Below are positions 60,823 through 64,000 of a stretch of DNA of 64,000 bases, piece after piece. Position 1 is the first letter of the stretch. Every line of letters begins with the position of its first letter. The stretch is from Serinus canaria (Eukaryota; Chordata; Aves; Passeriformes; Fringillidae), in NCBI RefSeq assembly GCF_022539315.1, contig NC_066315.1, forward strand, positions 15,971,649-16,035,648, in the 5' to 3' direction. Below the pieces are notes generated by a model. That model saw only the letters and a program-made list of their open reading frames with translations. It was not told the origin of the DNA and did not search any database. Both the position numbers and the translations under genes were made by a program.

Positions 60823-63718
60823 CTTTCCCAAAGACAGACATCTGTGACCTGAGTAGCTAGCACTTCCACAATCATCCATGCATTCATCATACATCTCCAG
60901 CATTCTAGATCTGCTCTCACATCATTTGCAAAATTAGAAAGAGGAAAAACCAGAGTGTGCACTGAGTCACCAGCAGTTCTCTCTCTGAGCCTAGTAGTTT
61001 ATTCTCTGATCACTAAAGGAGTTTAAAACTGAGACATTTGTATGGCATTCACTGCCAAGAGGCACCTGTTCCTTCAGATTAAACCACATTCTTTAGTAAC
61101 CTGTGATTGTTAATAGTAGAAATTTCTAACTTCAAAATATTGCTATAAATACTCTTCTTTCACGTTTTATGACAGCCAGATCATTATGTGCTAAGGACCC
61201 CAAAAACCATTCATCACAATCCAGAGCTATATTTCTATAAAGATGTAAAGCTTAGAAAAGCAGGTTTAGAATATCTATGAGAAACAGAGAACTTTTAAGT
61301 TAAGAACTAGTGAGAATGCCAATTTAGGGTCATAGGATGGGTGTGCCACTGATTCAGACAAATGTCTTCCTGATATGAATACAGGCTGGAAAAGCAAATC
61401 AAAGCCAAGTGTGAAAGAGAAGCAGCCAGCCCTCAGGGGAGTGCAGGAACATCTGCAATCAAATTAAAATAGCAAATAGCATATGACCACAGGAGAGCTT
61501 TTTTACAGTATGTACTTGGCAGGGCAGGCAGGGGGTAGTTGAAATGCTGGTTTGGATGACAAATACACAAAATTCAAATCTGTATTCATAAACTTCTGTT
61601 GTGTTTGTTGAGAGGCAGGAATGAAATTTCAGGGATGCAACTTGGGGGACACTGGGACAGCACAAGGTGAAAAGGAAAGGAGGGCAAAAGTCATAAGTAA
61701 TGATTCATCCCTGCTTTCACACTGGACAAAGAAATGGCAATGGTACAACAATCTATACACCAGGTGTCGGTACTGTGATTCCCCCATTTTCTAGCCATAC
61801 AGAATTTTGATGGAAGCCTTTATAGTGGTTTGGGCGCTGACAGACATTGCTCTCTCCCCTGAAAAGATTCCCTGACACCTAATTAAGAGCTGAGCTCTTG
61901 TGGTTTTTCACTGTGGAGTCACCAAATTTGATTTCTTTATTCTGTTTTCACAAAATTAAACTCACCTCTGAGTAAATTCAAATATGTTTGAGACCTAAGT
62001 CAATTCTAATTCAAACTTGGTAACAAATCCAATAATTATTGGGGAGACATGGACATCTAAGTCTTGACTCTTTAGAAACTAAGCAGAAAGGAAAAAAAAA
62101 CAAGTAGGGAAAGAAAAAGGGAAGAAAAGAAGCTAAACATTAAAAGATCTCTTAATATTTTGTATGTACTGAGAATCTGAAGTGGGTTAACCCAAGCACA
62201 TCAAAGGCTAGAAGTCATTAGGATACCTTCAGATGTCTCTGCAAAATCCTCCTCCGCAGAGCTATTTCAAAAGCTTCAGCACAGTGGAGGTTCTGCAGCT
62301 GTGAGTGCAGTCCTTGCACAGTCCTGTGCCTCACATTTGTTTCCTGCATGCGGATGGGAGTGGAACTGCAAGAAGTAGTTTTGAAGTCTGAAGTACTGCA
62401 AACAGTGAATCATGGCTTCAATGGATGATCTGTCTGAAAGCCCTGTCTCAGCAATTTGTAGCTGTTTCTGACACCAGTGGATCATGATGAGATTCTACTG
62501 CAATGAGAGCTACCTCCCCAGAACACCACACCAGTCAGCCTAAACCCGCATGCTTGGACTTTGCAAAAAGGAGTCTTCTCCTTCATGGTTGGATATACAG
62601 CATGAGCATGTAATAGTCTGGAAATAGTCTAAACTAGGTGATATGGTTTCATTTACCAATTATTTTGGGGCAGGAATGATTTAAAAAGTTACTTACATAG
62701 CCAGTTGTATAGGACTACATGGGAAATAAGTTTTCTGCCTTTAATTTAGATATTAAGAAATTAACTGAAATGAACTATACTCGTTTTTGATCTCTATCTT
62801 GAGGATCTCTGTGAACAATACATGATAGATGCACTGTGCTGAGATCCACAACAGAAGAACTGGAACTTTTACTCAGGGGTGCATAACTCTTTGATTCAGG
62901 CATAAATGTTTTCTTATTTATTAAAAGTTGGCCAGGGGAAATCAAGAATTCTGGAGAAGAAATTATACATGTTTTTGATCATCTTGATATATGCCTGAGG
63001 AAGAAACTACTATTCCCCAAACAAAAACGGGTAATTAAAACTTATGCTTTGTGACTCCAGAATTTGAGAAAAAAATCATATGGTGTCTAATTAATGTCTA
63101 TGTAAGTACTTTCATGTCTTTTCTCAGGAGTAAGATATTTATAGCCACATACAAAAACAAGAAAAAGACCTAAGGGAACACAAACAAAACCCCACCACCC
63201 AGCACCTAACTGCAGCATCTGCAAGCCAGCAGTCATGGAATACTTGATGAAGTGCTTAAGGCTAGAAAGGCTGATAATGAGATTTCTTTTAAGTTCACAG
63301 TGCTGCACATTAAAGAGACATGGCCAACCTGATTCTGAAAGGAAATAACATTACATATCACAAACAGGCTGGGTTGTTTTTTTTTAATAGAAGAGTCCTT
63401 TTCATCACCCTTTGCTGGTGTCTAGAAAGACAAACAGGTTTAGTAAGCAGCATACTTGGCCCACAGGTTTTCCCTCAATATTTTTGCATTTTACTTGTGT
63501 ATTTAGTAACATTGCAGTTCTGATGCTGTGTCTGGAGAGTGCTCCAGAGAGAAGATTGGTTCTGAGCTCCCACTCGATCACTGGGCAAAAAGCTGGAACT
63601 CCCCAAGATATTACTTTACATGGAATACACTAAAGGCCTCCTGCACACTGTGACACAGACTGCACACAAAGTGCTGACACATGTACAGCATAAACAACCT
63701 GGACCCCGATGGTCCCAC

Positions 63719-63742
63719 CTCTCTCTCTCTCTCTCTCTCTCT
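63719..63742 (+). repeat. (CT)12 microsatellite
   Basis: Twelve uninterrupted CT dinucleotides; a likely polymorphic simple repeat. Confidence 0.95.
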
Positions 63743-64000
63743 GGTCTGTTCAGTGGTAGAAACTACCACATTATTTGCTGCAAGATTACTATTATTATTA
63801 TGGTATTTCTAGAACTACATATGAATCATTAAGTTGAAGAAAAGTCAATCACTTACTTTGTCTCCTTTCCAGATATTTTTTATAAAACCAAATCATATTT
63901 TCTGGTGCAGAAGCCTTTTATAGAGGGACTATAATGTTTCTTATAAAACAGCATATGTGTAGTCCTATGCTTCTCCCAACATAATTGCTTCCAGGAGTTT

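Larger units (their letters stand above)
52291..64000. other. Non-coding stretch to the right end
   Basis: I see no exon of MPP7 or any other known gene on either strand. Longer open frames (204 codons at 53,982-54,596 and 176 at 59,919-60,449, both minus strand) lack family motifs. Also present are a perfect hairpin at 54,284-54,319, a poly-T run at about 58,112-58,129, a 32-bp-period duplication at 60,768-60,822 and a (CT)12 run at 63,719-63,742. Confidence 0.6.

Noticed and set aside
36260..64000. Search for MPP7 exons (L27, PDZ, SH3, guanylate kinase) expected upstream of WAC by mammalian synteny
   Set aside because: No translated segment on either strand resembles MPP7, so the gene, if retained, begins beyond the right edge.

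Overview
The window reads as nuclear DNA of a bird. The evidence is CR1-type LINE 3' ends, an ERVL-like avian endogenous retrovirus, low repeat density with long AT-rich introns, and WAC exons that match the vertebrate protein almost residue for residue. I recognise two cellular genes, both organised around one CpG island at about 33.4-34.9 kb.

Minus strand, 33,922 down to beyond position 1: the 5' half of WAC, a WW-domain adaptor that links the RNF20/40 H2B ubiquitin ligase to RNA polymerase II. Seven coding exons can be placed to the base with GT/AG borders and consistent phase: 33882-33922, 33718-33754, 32140-32335, 14164-14270, 13303-13418, 12616-12728 and 10863-11171. Together they encode residues 1 to about 306. 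The remaining exons lie left of the window. Intron 1 is only 127 bp and carries long G runs, while intron 3 is about 17.9 kb. The last, incomplete intron holds a decayed ERVL-like provirus (1 to about 4245) in antisense to WAC.

Plus strand, 35,727-36,071: an intact SSNA1-like (NA14) coiled-coil gene, 114 codons in one exon. It is preceded by a good 3' splice site at 35,685 and followed by AATAAA. It lies head to head with WAC, so a shared CpG-island promoter with a non-coding first exon (donor at 34,872) is likely. A truncated CR1 (about 35,104-35,325) sits in the presumed first intron. The single coding exon suggests a retrogene, because the human SSNA1 gene, as I recall it, has coding introns.

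Within the CpG island, a degenerate 52-bp minisatellite repeats a CGGYAAACATCGGCT core five times (34,229-34,509), and an 18-bp GC tandem repeat lies at 34,948-34,998.

From 36.25 kb to the right end I find no gene I can name. This part holds one CR1 fragment (minus strand, about 46.1 kb), simple repeats, a small orphan CpG cluster (about 51.87-52.29 kb), an unexplained 75-codon open frame with splice-like borders at 43.44-43.67 kb, and a perfect hairpin at 54.3 kb. In mammals MPP7 lies upstream of WAC, so this is probably the WAC-MPP7 intergenic space. No MPP7 exon was recognised.

Other unusual structures are two perfect long hairpins (25-bp and 22-bp stems) less than 1 kb apart in WAC intron 3.
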